The notes beneath the pieces are model-generated. The model did not search any database. It had not been told where the DNA came from and saw only the letters and a list, made by a program, of their open reading frames with translations. Of a stretch of 64,000 nucleotides of DNA, positions 12,886 through 25,414 are shown one piece after another. Source of the stretch: Pyrocephalus nanus (Eukaryota > Chordata > Aves > Passeriformes > Tyrannidae); the NCBI GenBank assembly GCA_038380795.1, contig CM076259.1:73404200-73468199 (forward strand), in the 5' to 3' direction. Position numbers and translations under genes: made by a program. Every line of letters begins with the position of its first letter. The stretch's first letter is position 1.

Positions 12886-14424
12886 GCAGAGCTAGTGTTA
12901 GGTCAGACTGCCCAGGGCCTTCTGACAGAAACTAGAATATGGTACACACAGCAAGGAGGGGTTTTGTTTGTTTTATTGAGCTTAATACTTGAAAATACAG
13001 CTTGGAGGTCAGACAAGCCTTTGGGGGGCTCATCTCAAACCTTGCCTAATTTTCACTTCTTTTGGTTTCATTTTATCTGTGTAATTCTATTGTTTTATTA
13101 TGTATTTCCTAACTGGGACAAAAATATCTTTCAACAGAGACCCTGAGGGGGAAGATGAGGGAAACCTAAGAATGAAGTACCTCCCTTGCCTAGCTTCCAG
13201 AATTACAGATTTTTCATAAAAACGCTTCCATCTGTTAGCAAATGTTATGCAACAAAATCTCTTTTTAAAAAGGGTGGTATGTAACTTAATTGCAGGAGAA
13301 GAACTGAAGCAGGCAAAAGGCTGATCATTCAAGTACCTCTTGCCCGTATTGTAACTGGGAATACAACTTGTTCTGTCTGTGCCTAGACCTGCCTAGAATG
13401 TCCAAGCAGAAAACTGTAAGCACTTTGAAGCTGCTGATTTGATTTCCCTTTGATTCAGGTCACACTGTGACAAGAGTCTGGAGGTATTTTTCACTCTCAT
13501 TATTCAAGTTTCATCTTGTTTAAGTGTTTTAGTTGTATTTAGGAAAAAAATGGATCAAAGTCAAAACAAAATGTAACTCTTTTTTAGGTACACACCATAT
13601 GTTAATGTAGCTATAAAAGATTTATTCCGAGTATTATATATTCTTTTCTACCCTTCACCAGTTTCTTTATTTCATTTTTTGTTCCGTGCTGTTGTCTCTT
13701 TTGCTCCCAGATTCATATATCTTATTTTTTTCTTCTTTATTTTTCTTGTCTCAAGCGTAATTATTATATTTGTTCTATGAATATCTCTCATATATAGAAC
13801 TCATATTCATAGATTGCTTTTTCTCAGTCTGTTTGATTTCTGAAAGCAGATATATTTGGAACATTTTAGAAGTTAGTAGCAATCATTCATTGTCAAGTTA
13901 AGAGAAAAATGTAGTTACTCTGAATTTCCATGAGCTCACTCGTCAGAGTGGTGATGCTGACCGAATTCTGATCTTGCACTATAAATTCCAGGGACTCTAT
14001 TTCTTAGCTGTCTTTTCAGTTCTTACAGTTCTGCATGACATGCAGTGCAAGTTTCTTAAGGTTATTTGTTGCCAGTAAAATAGTCATAACACAGGGAGAT
14101 AGCAGAAGAGATTTTGCACATTTAAAGTCCAGTTGTAATTCTGATGGAGGTTGATAACAGGGCTCTGCCTGTGCACAGCTATTTCTTTACTTCTATGGTG
14201 ATCTAGGACTTCATCAGCCAGTCATCTGAAGTATGAGTTAATAGAATTGTCTTGTCTCAATCTTGCTATTGAATACTCCACTCATGTTACAACAGCCACC
14301 CCAGAGGATAATAGTGGGTAGCTCTATAATTCCACACATACAGCTTCTGCAGGATGTATGTGAATTTCTGTACTCAAATGTCTTGATTGAGACCATGGAT
14401 TCAGAGACTGAGAGAATATATTGA
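12886..14424. other. AT-rich spacer between two CR1 copies
   Basis: No gene or mobile element was recognised. It holds a hairpin at 13774-13813. Open frames on both strands around 12895-13332 are under 85 codons, overlap each other and show no recognisable domain. Confidence 0.65.
13774..13813. repeat. Inverted repeat, 11-bp arms
   Basis: TCTATGAATAT at 13774-13784 pairs perfectly with ATATTCATAGA at 13803-13813 across an 18-nt loop. It lies in AT-rich DNA, so chance is possible. Confidence 0.7.
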
Positions 14425-15108
14425 GAACAATGCTGAGGAGAAGGACATGGAGATGTTGGTGTATGAGAAGCTAAACAAGGCCCAGCAATATACACCCAGG
14501 AATCCAGCCATATCCTGGGCTGCACCAAAAGAAACATGACAGGTCAACAGAGGTGATTCACCCCCTCTACTCAGCTCTCAGGATTCAACTTCTGGAGTAC
14601 TGTGTCCAGCTCTGAGGCCCTCAACAAAAGAAGGACATGGACCTATTAGAGCAAGTCCAGAGAAGGGGCAAGAAGATGATGCTTCATCTGGGGCTGCAGC
14701 ACCTTTCCTGTGGAGACAGGTTGAGAGAATTATAGCTGTTCAGCCTGGAGAAAATGCTGGGGAGACCTTCTAGCAACCTTACAATACCTAAAGGAGGCCT
14801 ACAGGAAAACATCAGAGGGACTTTTTACAAGGGCTTGTAGTGATAAGACAAGGAATAATTACTTCAAACTGAAAGAGGGTAGATTTAGATTAGATATTAG
14901 GAAGAAATTCTTTACTGTGAGGGTGATAAGACCCTGGAACAGGTTGCCTAGATGATATGGCTGCCCCATCCCTGGTAGTTCAAGCCAGGTTAGACAGGAT
15001 TTTGAGCAACCTGGTCTAGTGAAAGGTGCCCCTGTCCATGGCAGGGGGCTTGGACCTAAGATGATAATTAAAGTCTTCCAACCCAAACCATTCTGCAATT
15101 CTACGATT
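14425..15108 (+). mobile_element. CR1 LINE, 5'-truncated plus-strand copy
   Basis: About 680 bp follow the CR1 consensus for the end of ORF2 and the 3' UTR. A translated stretch near 14595-14615 reads LEYCVQL, followed by a stop where the family has tryptophan. Downstream blocks at 14745-14760, 14875-14915 (GGTAGATTTAGATTAGATAT) and 15030-15055 (CATGGCAGGGGGCTTGG) are typical of the family. The right end (15091-15108) has two degenerate copies of the terminal ATTCTATG octamer, fixing plus orientation. CR1 moves by target-primed reverse transcription and most copies are 5' truncated, as here. Minus-strand open frames at 14238-14537 and 14859-15143 are antisense shadows of this element. Confidence 0.93.
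14430..15000 (+). pseudogene. Decayed C-terminal end of CR1 ORF2
   Basis: The plus strand retains codons from the C-terminal region of the CR1 ORF2 protein, downstream of the reverse transcriptase catalytic core. ORF2 encodes the endonuclease and reverse transcriptase that copy the element. An in-frame TGA near 14613 replaces a tryptophan codon, and further frame breaks follow. No endonuclease or catalytic aspartate motif lies in the retained part, so it cannot be active. It belongs to the truncated CR1 that contains it. Confidence 0.7.
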
Positions 15109-15112
15109 AAAA

Positions 15113-15497
15113 TCCTAAATGGACTATCCCAAGTTGTCATCACTATATCTTCTATTTTATCATAAAGAAAGTCTTCAGCTGGAAAGGAAAAAGAAAAGCT
15201 TCTGTAAGTTGTGTTTCACATTCGTCACTCTATGTCAATATCTTGGGTAGCCCAAAACACCTGAGATAGTGATAATGTTTTTATAACTATAAACCAAAGT
15301 GTGTGGAGCTTAACTGAGCTTTAAATATTCAAGGTTAAAGAGTTCTGATCTTTGCTAATTCATGACATCTTTCTTTAACTCTATAAATATTTTGTTATTC
15401 CATTTTTTTAGAAAATCTAGTGATACTACATTGCTTTGCCTTCAGTATTTGTTAAGAACATGAAAAACATCTAACCTTCATAGTTAAAAATTCTCAA

Positions 15498-15541
<44 letters not shown>

Positions 15542-16559
15542 GGTATCACCCTATCTATTTTTCTTAGGATGTCTGTTAAAAAAACCCAGATACATCATGA
15601 GTAAATAATTTCAGAAAATTTTTTGTAATGACTGTTTATATGAAAGTTAAAAAATTACAGATTTCTTTTATTAAATTAACTAACTTTTAATATTTATTAT
15701 TGTATATATATATATTTAATTTAATATAAACCACCATGAAAAAATTGTATACTTGTGATTTAGTCTTCGAAGTATCCAGTGTATTTCAAATAGACCAAAG
15801 TGTGCTGGATGCAGGTGCTTTCTGGTACTTATTGCAATATAAGGAAAGCACCATGTGCTTAATTCACTTCTTTACAAATAGGCTTGTAGAATCATCTGAG
15901 ACACACTGGAGTTCCCAAAACATATACTGGCATCTGATAGATGGTAAGTATCTTTAGAAAGGAAGGGAGAAAAAATAACAATACACCATTTAAAAATAGT
16001 CTGCAAATTATAGATGTTGAAAGTGCATTTAAACAATTATTGATGTGAAATGAATTTAACACAGGTCGTGTAATTTTATTTGGCAGTCCTTAGTTACTTA
16101 GTTAAGCCAATAAAGTTCTTGAGATTTGGAAATGAAAATGATAGTTTGCCTTCATTTACTCAAGATGTCATTAATTTGTTACTAAATTTTTAATTTATAA
16201 ATATTGAAATTTTTATAAATTATTTTTCTACACTATTTACAATTTTCTCTTTTGAGATATCATATGTAAAATAAATTATAAAATATCACATTCTACTGCT
16301 GCATCTTGAGCCAATGTTGTGATGGAATTAAAAAAATACTGTGTTCAAGGTTCAAACCACTACAGTTTCTGTCCCTGCTACATCACCTGGGACAGAACAA
16401 GGATGTTGCCAGCATAATAAACACACTTGTATGAAATCAGTGAGGCTTAATTGCCAGTGACCGGTCCATCACTTCCTGATGTGTTTTATTTACTGTTTTC
16501 TTAAATTTTCATACTTTAATTACTTTTGGAGAAAATATTATGTGAAAATCCATCACCAT
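15113..16559. other. AT-rich spacer with (AAT)n
   Basis: The sequence is AT-rich. It includes the (AAT)n repeat at 15498-15536 and very AT-rich DNA with TATATATATA near 15700-15725. A 16330-16470 segment is slightly GC-richer and could be the edge of the following LTR-related block, but I could not align it. No gene is visible. Confidence 0.65.
15498..15536. repeat. (AAT)13 microsatellite
   Basis: Thirteen uninterrupted AAT units. It is likely polymorphic. Confidence 0.95.
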
Positions 16560-17110
16560 GATATTATTATTAACTTTTCTAGTGTGAGTCCTTCCCATGG
16601 GCTGCAGTTCTTGAAATGCTCTAGCAGGTTCCCTTCCACAGGATGCAATTTCTTGAATGTTCACTTTCTTGCGGGTTCTTGAGGCTTCTGAAAGTACTTA
16701 AGTGCTTTTGATTTGATGGCCTCTATGTGGTGTACCTTCTTGTTAAAGGGAAGCTGAGGATGGTGAGCTTCAGGACCCAGGGCTATCCTCCTTCCTGGTC
16801 TGCTAGAGCATGGTTGCTGTGATCCCGACACGAAATACAGCCAGTGGCAAGGCTGAGCAGGCATTCCTAGGGTTACACACACAAGAACACACATCAACAC
16901 AAATACAAAAATGATGCCTTTACAGGTATCACACACAAAATTAACACTTGCTTAAACAATACAAATTACCCACACCTGTATTTGCCCTTTTCAGTGTAAA
17001 GGTAAGACAAGAGAAAAGGTAAGTAACAAGGGAACAAAGCAGGCAAGCCTAGAAAATGAAATATAGTGTGAAAAAATAGGAAGGAAGGGAGAGGCATAGC
17101 TGAACAGAGC
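16560..17110 (-). mobile_element. LTR-related block, minus sense (songbird ERV type)
   Basis: The segment 16580-16660 contains CCTTCCCATGGGCTGCAG and CCCTTCCACAGGATGCA phrases. These match the repeated 'ctgcagcccgtggg' words of the LTR family also seen at 40092-40905. Further right, the segment 16670-17030 is GC-richer and resembles the 5' U3 part of the same or a related LTR read in minus sense; this part is from memory and less sure. A 91-codon minus-strand open frame (16661-16936) with a hydrophobic N-terminal stretch lies inside it. I see no viral gene. Boundaries are approximate. Confidence 0.55.
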
Positions 17111-20100
17111 AGAGGCAGAAGCAGAATTGAAGGAGAAGCATCACAACAGGAAAAGTATGAGAAAGCAGTTATAGTAAACCCAGCAATTTTCCTTGAGCAA
17201 GCATTCTGCTGTATTCTCAGCTAGATGACCTATTTACTTATAGAGACTCTCTCTACAAATAAGCATTGAGTTGACTCTCCTAGATTTAGTGATTGCATGG
17301 TCACATCAGTAGGAATGACTTATAATTCTGTGGTTTTCAGAAATGCATCCCTCTGTGTGTGTATTTTTCTTTCTTTTCTGAAAACAATTTCCTTGTTTAA
17401 ATAACTTTTTCTATTCACAAGAGGCTTCATCCTTACTTTTTGAGTTATCATGTGTCAGGATTATATCTTCATCAGTAATCACTCTCTGGGAAACTAAGAA
17501 AAAAAACCAAGAATTGTGCAGCATGATGCTAGTTGAAGGTGGCCAGCTTCCAAGAGTACCAGAAGCTTTAGCAGATGTTGGCCAGACTGCACTAAAGATG
17601 TTTCTGCAACTTTAAGAATCTCAGAACTCTTCACTCAATTGCTGTAGACTACTGCTTTCAGATTTATATTTTTCAATTTCACTCTTTTTTTAGCAGATAA
17701 GCACTCAGACTCAAGTGAATAGCAGAGACAATATGCAAATAAGCAGGAACTCAAACCCATTGTGAAAAATGGTACAAAGTGTCAGAAAGCAGAGAGGACC
17801 AGCTGCTCCCTAATGGATGGGAAGTCAAGCGTAATAACATGCCAGCAGGGCAGAGGCCTTGACAGCCAGAGTAATGTCCTAAAGTACCCAGCCAGGGGGA
17901 GCAAAGCAAGACCAGGTTAGCAGCCAGAAAAAACCCAGATTTTTACAGTGTCATCTTGGGCTCTCATCTTCTCTCTGCAGTAAATTCTTATTTGAAATTC
18001 TTATTTTCTAAACCTAGACATGTTCTAAACTAAACAACTTTATTTACGTTACTAGCATGACTCCTCTCTGTCATGATGTCAGTAACCTGTGTATCACTGA
18101 AGAGTATGAAATTGTGTTATAAGGAACACAGTACCTATCTGCTAATAAAATAGTTTGAAAAGCACCTACAATAGAACATGAAAAACTTCTTAATGATGCA
18201 AGTGATAGGTAGTAGTTTAAAACTTGTATTACTGTGATCCTAATTAACTTAGACTACTTTAAAACAGTAGTGTGTCTGCCTGTTATATAGCTCATTAAAA
18301 GTAACTGTTTCGAAAATATATTAATAAATATAAATCCTTCTTTTCACTTTAAAAGATGTTATATTTGCCTACATGAAAAGATGTGTATGAAAGGATCAAG
18401 AAAGGATGAAAGGATATAGGAAAATTAGATGCAACAAAATGCATAAAGAAATAGTTAATTTTGAAATAGAATGTGATCCTAAAAAAAGTAAAATACATGA
18501 ATCAGAGGAATACATGAATTTATTTATAGCTTATAGTAAGAATATGTTTTAGCATACTACATATAATGTTTTTCATAGTTTTTCAAAGATTAATTTTTCT
18601 GTCATGTGCTCAAGTTTTTATGAGACCATTTTTTAAGCAATATTTACTCTATTCTCTTATTTTATTTAGTGATTTTTTTAACTTTACATAAATGGTATTA
18701 AAACCCCAGGTTACTTCACAGTGCAAGATAATGGATAATATTCAGTGCTAGTGGCAATGTCACAGAATTTGCATTTCTGAGAAACATGTGAACCATATGA
18801 TCACTAGGTATTTTTATTATTCTGTGTGGTCTTAGATTTCATAATGAATATAAACACAGTTTTGGAGACTTTAAAAATGGGTCTATAAGAAAACTTAAGG
18901 CTTCTGGCCTCCAGCAAAATAAAGGATACTGTGGCTTATTCTTTTCTCTACTCAGCCCATTAAGAAAATTAAAGAGAAACACAAAAAAAAATTGCTGCTA
19001 GGAAAAAAAAAATCTGCAAGTCTGTAGAAAATATATCAAGTTTCCAAACAAAGCCTAATTTACCCCCAACCAAAAAAAAAAAACCAAACAAAATAAAATC
19101 TGATTCCAACACAAAACCCAAACCTCAATTAACTTTATAATTTTTTTAATGTTAAAAAATAATGTAAAAATATATGTTATAATTCTTACATGGAGACTTC
19201 TATAAGGATATACACTGCTAAGGTTTTACTCCGTGAATGAAGAGGCAAATTCTCCAACTAATAATTTTCAAAGGCATTGAAAGGATTGTTTCTTTGATCT
19301 ACCACTCAAACCAGCAACTCAAAATTAATCACAATAAATATTTTCTCTCTGTTTTTTATCTATTTTATTTCAGTCTCCTCATCCGAACTTATTTTCCCTA
19401 ACAATGCAATATTCACTATAGCATTACTTTAGCATCTGAAAATATTTTATTGTTATAAAAAGGTATTATTTAGGAAAATGCTTTTAGTAGTCAGGAATTA
19501 TGACTTGTGTAGCAGATCAGAGAAGATATTAGAAAGACTTTAGCATCTAAGAAATAATGGGATATAAACTTATCTTTTCAGTCCTTTAAAAAATCCTCTA
19601 ATTCATTGTCTCCTGTGTATAATTTGTAGCACTAGATTATTTTAGATTATCTATGCATAAATTAAAAAAAACCAAACGACAAAACTGCTCATCAAATGTT
19701 TTAATTGTTCATTAAGTGTCAGCTAACCATAGGACCAAGAAATTATTGAAATTATAGCTTGAATGCAAATGTGCAAATCTAAGCAATTACTTCTTAATTG
19801 AATAGATTGTTTAGTCTCCAAATTCGGTTCCAGTGAAGTTATTTCTCTATTTTTTTTAAGAAAAGCCTATGCTACTTTGGATTACCTTATCTTTGGTTTC
19901 TGGAAGAGACCTGTCTAAACCTTAGGTAGTCATAAGCTTGCTTTTAACATGGGAGAGAAATAGACCCCTCCAGCAGCAGATCCTTCTTGCTGTAATCCAA
20001 CATACATAAAAAACACCTTAGAGGCATTCATTTCTCTTCTGACTGAAAGGGAGACTATGTGGATGGCTTAGAATCAGACACATAATTTTCCAATTCCTGA

Positions 20101-23100
20101 AGCTAAGGAGACAGATCAAAAAAGTATTCCCTTAAAAATAAGATAAAGAAAAAAAATATAGTTGTGCATATGTGTATTGGGAGGAACGTCTTAGACTCAG
20201 AGTTTCGCTTGCTTGTAACAGGAAGTGTTTAAGAGGAAACCAAGGCATTTCCTGGAAATGCATGAAGATCTGTTTGTGCTAGAACAACTTTCCAATAAAA
20301 GTAACAGAAAGCTTATAAAGAACATTTATTTTTCTAGGAGAAATAAAGAAACATATCATTTTATTTGTTTTAACAGTGGGCTGAAACCATTCCTTGAGAG
20401 GTTATGCCAGGCCCATTTCCTGTGATTTCAGTGAGCTGTTCCAGCATTTTAAGCTGTATTTCTAATTACATCAAGAATAACTTCAGTTTTGAATTGCTAA
20501 ACAGGTAGGCAGCTCAAAAATACGTAAAAACTTTCCTTATTCACATATTACTTATTCTCTAACTTCTCACCAATCGCCTTACAATAGGCTATGTTTTCAG
20601 AAAATAATTATGGGTTAGTTTCCACAGTAAAACTTCTTTAAGAAAATGTATTCTTTCATCTCTGTGATTAGTAAACCTCATGTAAATTACAAATGACCAG
20701 ATTAAAATTTTTGCATCTCTCTGAAGAGAGTTTCCATGCTTCTAACTTGCTATGAGATATGTTGAAATTCTCTAAGACAATATTGGCTAGCATTTGGAGA
20801 AAATTGTGCTTAAGTTCCTGCAATGAGAACTACCTCAGTAAGATATGCTTGATTAACTTATTTTAAGGTACTTGTAGTTCTAATTGAAACACAGAACAGG
20901 AATAATGAAAGCAAGACAAGAAATTTTTTTTTGATGTGTTGTTTCTAATTATTTATAATAAACAACACCTTCAATAAACTCTGAACTTTGCTCACAAATA
21001 ATACGATGTTGTTTTCACAGCAAATTGTTGAATTATCTTTTTTTAAACATTGACAGAAACCTCAGACAAGAAAGTTGGTACTAAATGTTTCTGATTAAAA
21101 TGCCAAACTTGCCTTTGTATTCTTGTTTCAGAAAACAGAAATTGATTTATTTTACCTGGAAAAAAATGAAGGTCAAAATTAAGCTGTTTTCAGGGGGAGT
21201 TTTAATTAGGAAGGTTAAAGCCCCACAGAGCTTGCATTCTGTTTTTAATTCCCACTCTGTAAGAACTTTCTGAACTTCCCCTGCTGCTTTATTCAGATGT
21301 AATCAGCACCCTTCAATGAAACTCTAATTTAAAGAGAATTCATTATAGTAGATGACTTATTTAAATAGGTGAAAAATTAATGTATCTGAGCAGAGAACTG
21401 CTTATTCTAAAGTGAAGGTAAGATCTTATGGGTAAGCTATAACAACACTTCTCACCACTGAACACAATTTATATCTGCATATGGATATATCTCTCTATAA
21501 AAAAGTATATATGCCCATATAAATAAAATTTATGATGAAGTTTCACTAAATGTTTTAAAAACATATTAAAAATGTCACTTAAATATTGAAGTGTAACTGA
21601 ATATTATTTTATTGCCTTTTATTTTCCTTTAAAGTATTAAATATAATAAGCCCAATGAAGTCTAAATTGCTTATAATCACATAGTGAGTCACAAACAGAT
21701 ATCAAAGAAAAGAAACTGAGTTTCTTAATTCATACTCTCTGTAATTAGCAGGATACAACAAAGCTGATTTTTCAATTACTTTACCCTTGATGTAGTCATG
21801 TATTCATGCACTGTAGCTGTAAATCTTTGGCGTAATTTTTTATTTGATGGCACTATAAAATGTATTTTTGCTCATCCAGGTCAATATATCACTAACTAAA
21901 GATATTTAATACTTTAGATACAAAGATTAAAAGCATGTTTTCAAAACTTAGTGGTTAAATACATTTGCATTTAAAGCTACAGGACAGTGAAAAATCAGTC
22001 CTCCTGCTTCTAATGGGTATATCAGTATTGCAATATATCAAATGAGGCAATGTCTGTAGGTCCTTCCTTAGACCAGATGTGTATTCAGAAAAACTGAAAA
22101 AATTTCAAAGTTCACAGTTTATTGAAGGTGTTGTTTATTATAAATATTTAGGGTTGAACAAACGTGAAATTACATATGAGCTGAGAACAACTGAATTTTA
22201 CTTAGAAATAAGGTAATCATTGAGATAGTTTGATAGTAGAGTTCATCCGTAGCCAAGCAAAGGAAAGAAAGTGTTTCAGTAGAAAATATGAGGATATCAT
22301 ATCTGTTGTGACTGACAGATTATCTCAGGAATAATAAATGTTGGCACCAGTGACACGTGCTGTATATTTTAAAAGACAAACCCATGCCATTGAGATTATG
22401 TTTACCCTTTTGGCTTATATATAGAATTTCTTCTCTGTCTTTGTGCCTCTTGAACATAGAAACATACTGAATTCCTGCTTTGAGAGAAATAATCTTAAAT
22501 TTTTCACTAAATGATGGAGAACTTACTGGCTTTTTTAGACTTAAATATGCTGAGTAAATGGTATACAGAGTACTTTGTGGAGTAGCATGAAAATTCTGTA
22601 CTATATATTTCCTCAAGTATAAGAAAAAATAAGAACATTTCTTTTTCTGAACATAATTCTTTCCAGAACTGAATTGCCTCCTTGACTCCAAGACAACAAC
22701 AGTGACAGAATCAGTATGAGGTAAATGGAGATGTTTGTGGGTCTATGGGATAAAGGAACCATTCTGAAGTCTATTTCACCTATAAGTAATTATTTTTAGC
22801 ATGCCAGGTTCTTTATCAATTGTCTCACAGTTGATCCTTAGAGAATCCCACTATTACAACTAAAAGACTACAGGAAATCTGAACAACTTCTTTCTCTTAC
22901 ATTTATTCTTACTGAAGATTCTTTATCTGATAATATATCTAATCTGATAAAATAATTCTAAAATACAAATATGATTTTTAACATGTGAATTCTTGATGAC
23001 AGTAGCATTAGCTCTAATTTTTCATGCCTGTAATTCGTGCTGTCTGATAGGCCCCATATTCAAATATCAAAAGCAGTGCAATCAAAAAAATCTTATACAT

Positions 23101-23239
23101 ACTTTGCACACCTATTCACTCTTATGCAGAGAGAATTTGGAAGTGTAAGTTCATGTGGGAAGAACATGCCTTCTTTGAGGACACCTGATCCAATAAGGCA
23201 TAAACCAGAAGATGCAGAGACAAATCTGCCTAACACATA
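17111..23239. other. AT-rich intergenic DNA, no gene seen
   Basis: No mobile element was recognised. The interval 17700-17960 is slightly GC-richer but unassigned. 19060-19130 is an A/C-rich low-complexity tract. A 123-codon minus-strand frame at 22320-22691 lacks any recognisable domain, runs through AT-rich DNA and is judged a chance frame. Confidence 0.7.
19060..19130. repeat. A/C-rich low-complexity tract
   Basis: CCCCCAACC, long A runs and CCAAA words. It is the complement-type counterpart of the G/T tracts elsewhere in the window. Confidence 0.7.
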
Positions 23240-24475
23240 AGGGAGAGATCAAATTCTCAGTGGCATGGATTGGTAAAAGTATGTGGGATGTGGAAATGTT
23301 TTTTTTCAAATGGGGGGATAAGGAAAGGGAGGGAAACAAACAATGACAAACCAACCTGGTCAGTGACAATAATTCATGGGCTATCAAGGAAATGCAGGCA
23401 AACCAGCACTTTGCAACTGATAAGGATGAAAACTTGGGTGTCCTACATATCAGAGGGGGTCAGTGGGACTGTGTCAACTGATGAGTCAGTGTGTAGGGGA
23501 AGGAGGAGCAGGGAAGAAAAGCAAAAGGGATCAGCAGAAAAGTACCAGTTATGTGTAAAACACAGACAGGGAATATGTTCTTTTGGCTGAGCTCTTCACC
23601 TGATTGATGAAGTCTGTCCTGTTTCTAATATCTTGTTGTGCTTTATCTTTCTCTCTGTGTAATCTCACTCTCTATCCCAAGAAAGAACTCAATACCAGCT
23701 TCTGGTGAGGCCTGTGGGTGTGTGAAATTTGGTATCAGACCCTGGGCTGTGGGGTCCCCGAACTATGGTGTCAGTCGCTGGAACCATTGGGATCTCCATG
23801 TCAGCAACATGAGTGAATGGGGATGTTTAGACCCCAGACAGTGGAAAAGGAACTGTGTGTATTCCGAAAACCAGCTACTGAGGAGAGCAGTGTGAGTGAG
23901 ATGAGTGAGGTACCTAGTGCTGCCCACTCAGACACCTAGCACAGACCATATTCCTCTAGGCAGTGACTTTATCTTCCTCAAACTGTCTTTGTGAGTGATG
24001 TGTGTATTCACAAACAAACTTTAAGTTGTGCCTGCTGGAGAGTAGGGGGCTCAGGTCTCAACAGGGGTGTCGGTTGCTGGCAGAGTCTATGCTGGTATTC
24101 AGTGGGAGATCCACGAGTGTGGGGTGCCTGTGGGACAAGTGTCTGACTGCTGTATGTTTGTTATGAGCACTGAGCTGGACCAGCTGCAGAGTAGGGGACT
24201 TGTGGGGTGGTTAAGAGGGGCTGAGATCTGGGCAAGGGTGCCAGTTAGTCAGGGTGAGGGGCTGAGATCTGGGCAAGGGTGCCAGGGGTCTGTGCTGGTA
24301 CTTGTGAATCCATGAATGTGTGCTTGTGAGCCTGGAAAATTCTGACTTGGTTGAACCTGCAGACAGGAAAGTGGCAGCTGTGTCCCTTAGTCTAGGCAGA
24401 GACCACAGGTTCCTGGGCACTGGGCTGGGCAAGATAGAGTCCTGGCATGAGCAAATGGAGGAGGCAAACACTCAT
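23240..24475 (+). mobile_element. GC-rich LTR-like block with internal duplications
   Basis: About 1.2 kb is much richer in G than the flanks and switches sharply back to AT-rich DNA at about 24480. The central part (23590-23900), with a T-rich stretch and CTTTATCTTTCTCTCTGTGT followed by GGCCTGTGGGTGTGTGAAAT, resembles the R/U5 portion of songbird retroviral LTRs read on the plus strand. This recognition is from memory and the family is not named. The right part is built of diverged tandem units: an exact 30-bp repeat (24215-24244 and 24256-24285) within a looser unit of roughly 150-250 bp. No gag/pol/env coding sequence is evident. Several open frames of 80-106 codons on both strands reflect the GC content. 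Confidence 0.45.
24215..24285. repeat. Exact 30-bp direct repeat, 41-bp period
   Basis: The 30-bp unit starting GAGGGGCTGAGATCTGGGCA occurs at 24215-24244 and again, identically, at 24256-24285. A third, diverged relative lies near 24048-24080. Confidence 0.9.
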
Positions 24476-25387
24476 TCCTTCACATGTAAAAAATCTATAA
24501 AGAATTTAACCAAATTAATTGCTTCAAGGATCCTAAAATTGAGGTTTATAAAAGAACATTTTGTATCCTGAGACAACATTTCTTTCAGAATATATTTTAA
24601 TTATCAGTGAAACTAAAATTTTAGAACTCTGAATATTTTTAAAGATACTTCAATAGAAAAGAAAATCACATCTACCTATAGTCTGATCCCAAGTCATCCA
24701 TGTGGATTGTAGTTACTGGATGGCGGCCAAGCTATGCAAATTTGAGCAATGCTACTTTGTTTTTAATTAAGTGGGGAAGATTCCCTAATCAGTCTTCTAA
24801 AGTGACACCAAAACTCGTGTGTATATATACATATATATATATTTGATTCTTCTATCCATATCTTCGTCAAGCCTAGAAGTATGCAAAGTTCACTGTTCTG
24901 TTTACATATTATAGAATTCTTTTGCTGAATTTATTTACATTTTTAAATATTTATAAAATATAATTCATTACACAGTATTCAGAGAAGAATGCATTATATC
25001 TCTTTACAGATATTTTATATTATGTAGGACTTTACTGAGGGCAACGAGCCTGTTTAAAGAATCCAAAATGTGTGGCTTGCACTGAAAAGCTAATCCATTT
25101 TCTCTGTTTGAAATATATAATTATAATTTCTCCACAATAAAAATAATTCATTTGCCTTAGAGCTCATTTGCTTTGAATACATACTGTTTTTTGTGGACTT
25201 TGAGTGTATTCTATATACTTACACAGAAGATAGTAAATATCAAGCCAGTGAACTGGAAAATCAGAATAACTACAGTACTTAGAGTATAATATTACTGCCC
25301 AGTGGGATTTTTATTAGCCACTAGCTGTAACAAAAACTACTGCAATATGATTTATAGTACATATAATTTTAAACATTCAATAGTATT

Positions 25388-25414
25388 TTATGACCATCAA
25401 GAAAAGGGTCATAA
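25388..25414. repeat. Inverted repeat, 8-bp arms
   Basis: TTATGACC and GGTCATAA are separated by an 11-nt loop. A small hairpin of uncertain significance. Confidence 0.6.

Noticed and set aside
14859..15143. 94-codon minus-strand open frame
   Set aside because: It is the antisense of the CR1 3' region.
22320..22691. 123-codon minus-strand open frame
   Set aside because: AT-driven composition, no recognisable domain, no splice or promoter context. A chance frame is likely in 64 kb.
24215..24285. CRISPR-like direct repeats
   Set aside because: Only two exact copies with an 11-bp gap, in vertebrate repeat-like DNA. CRISPR arrays are prokaryotic.
24734..24741. Octamer ATGCAAAT as a regulatory site
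   Set aside because: The same 8-mer occurs several times in the window, as expected for AT-rich DNA.
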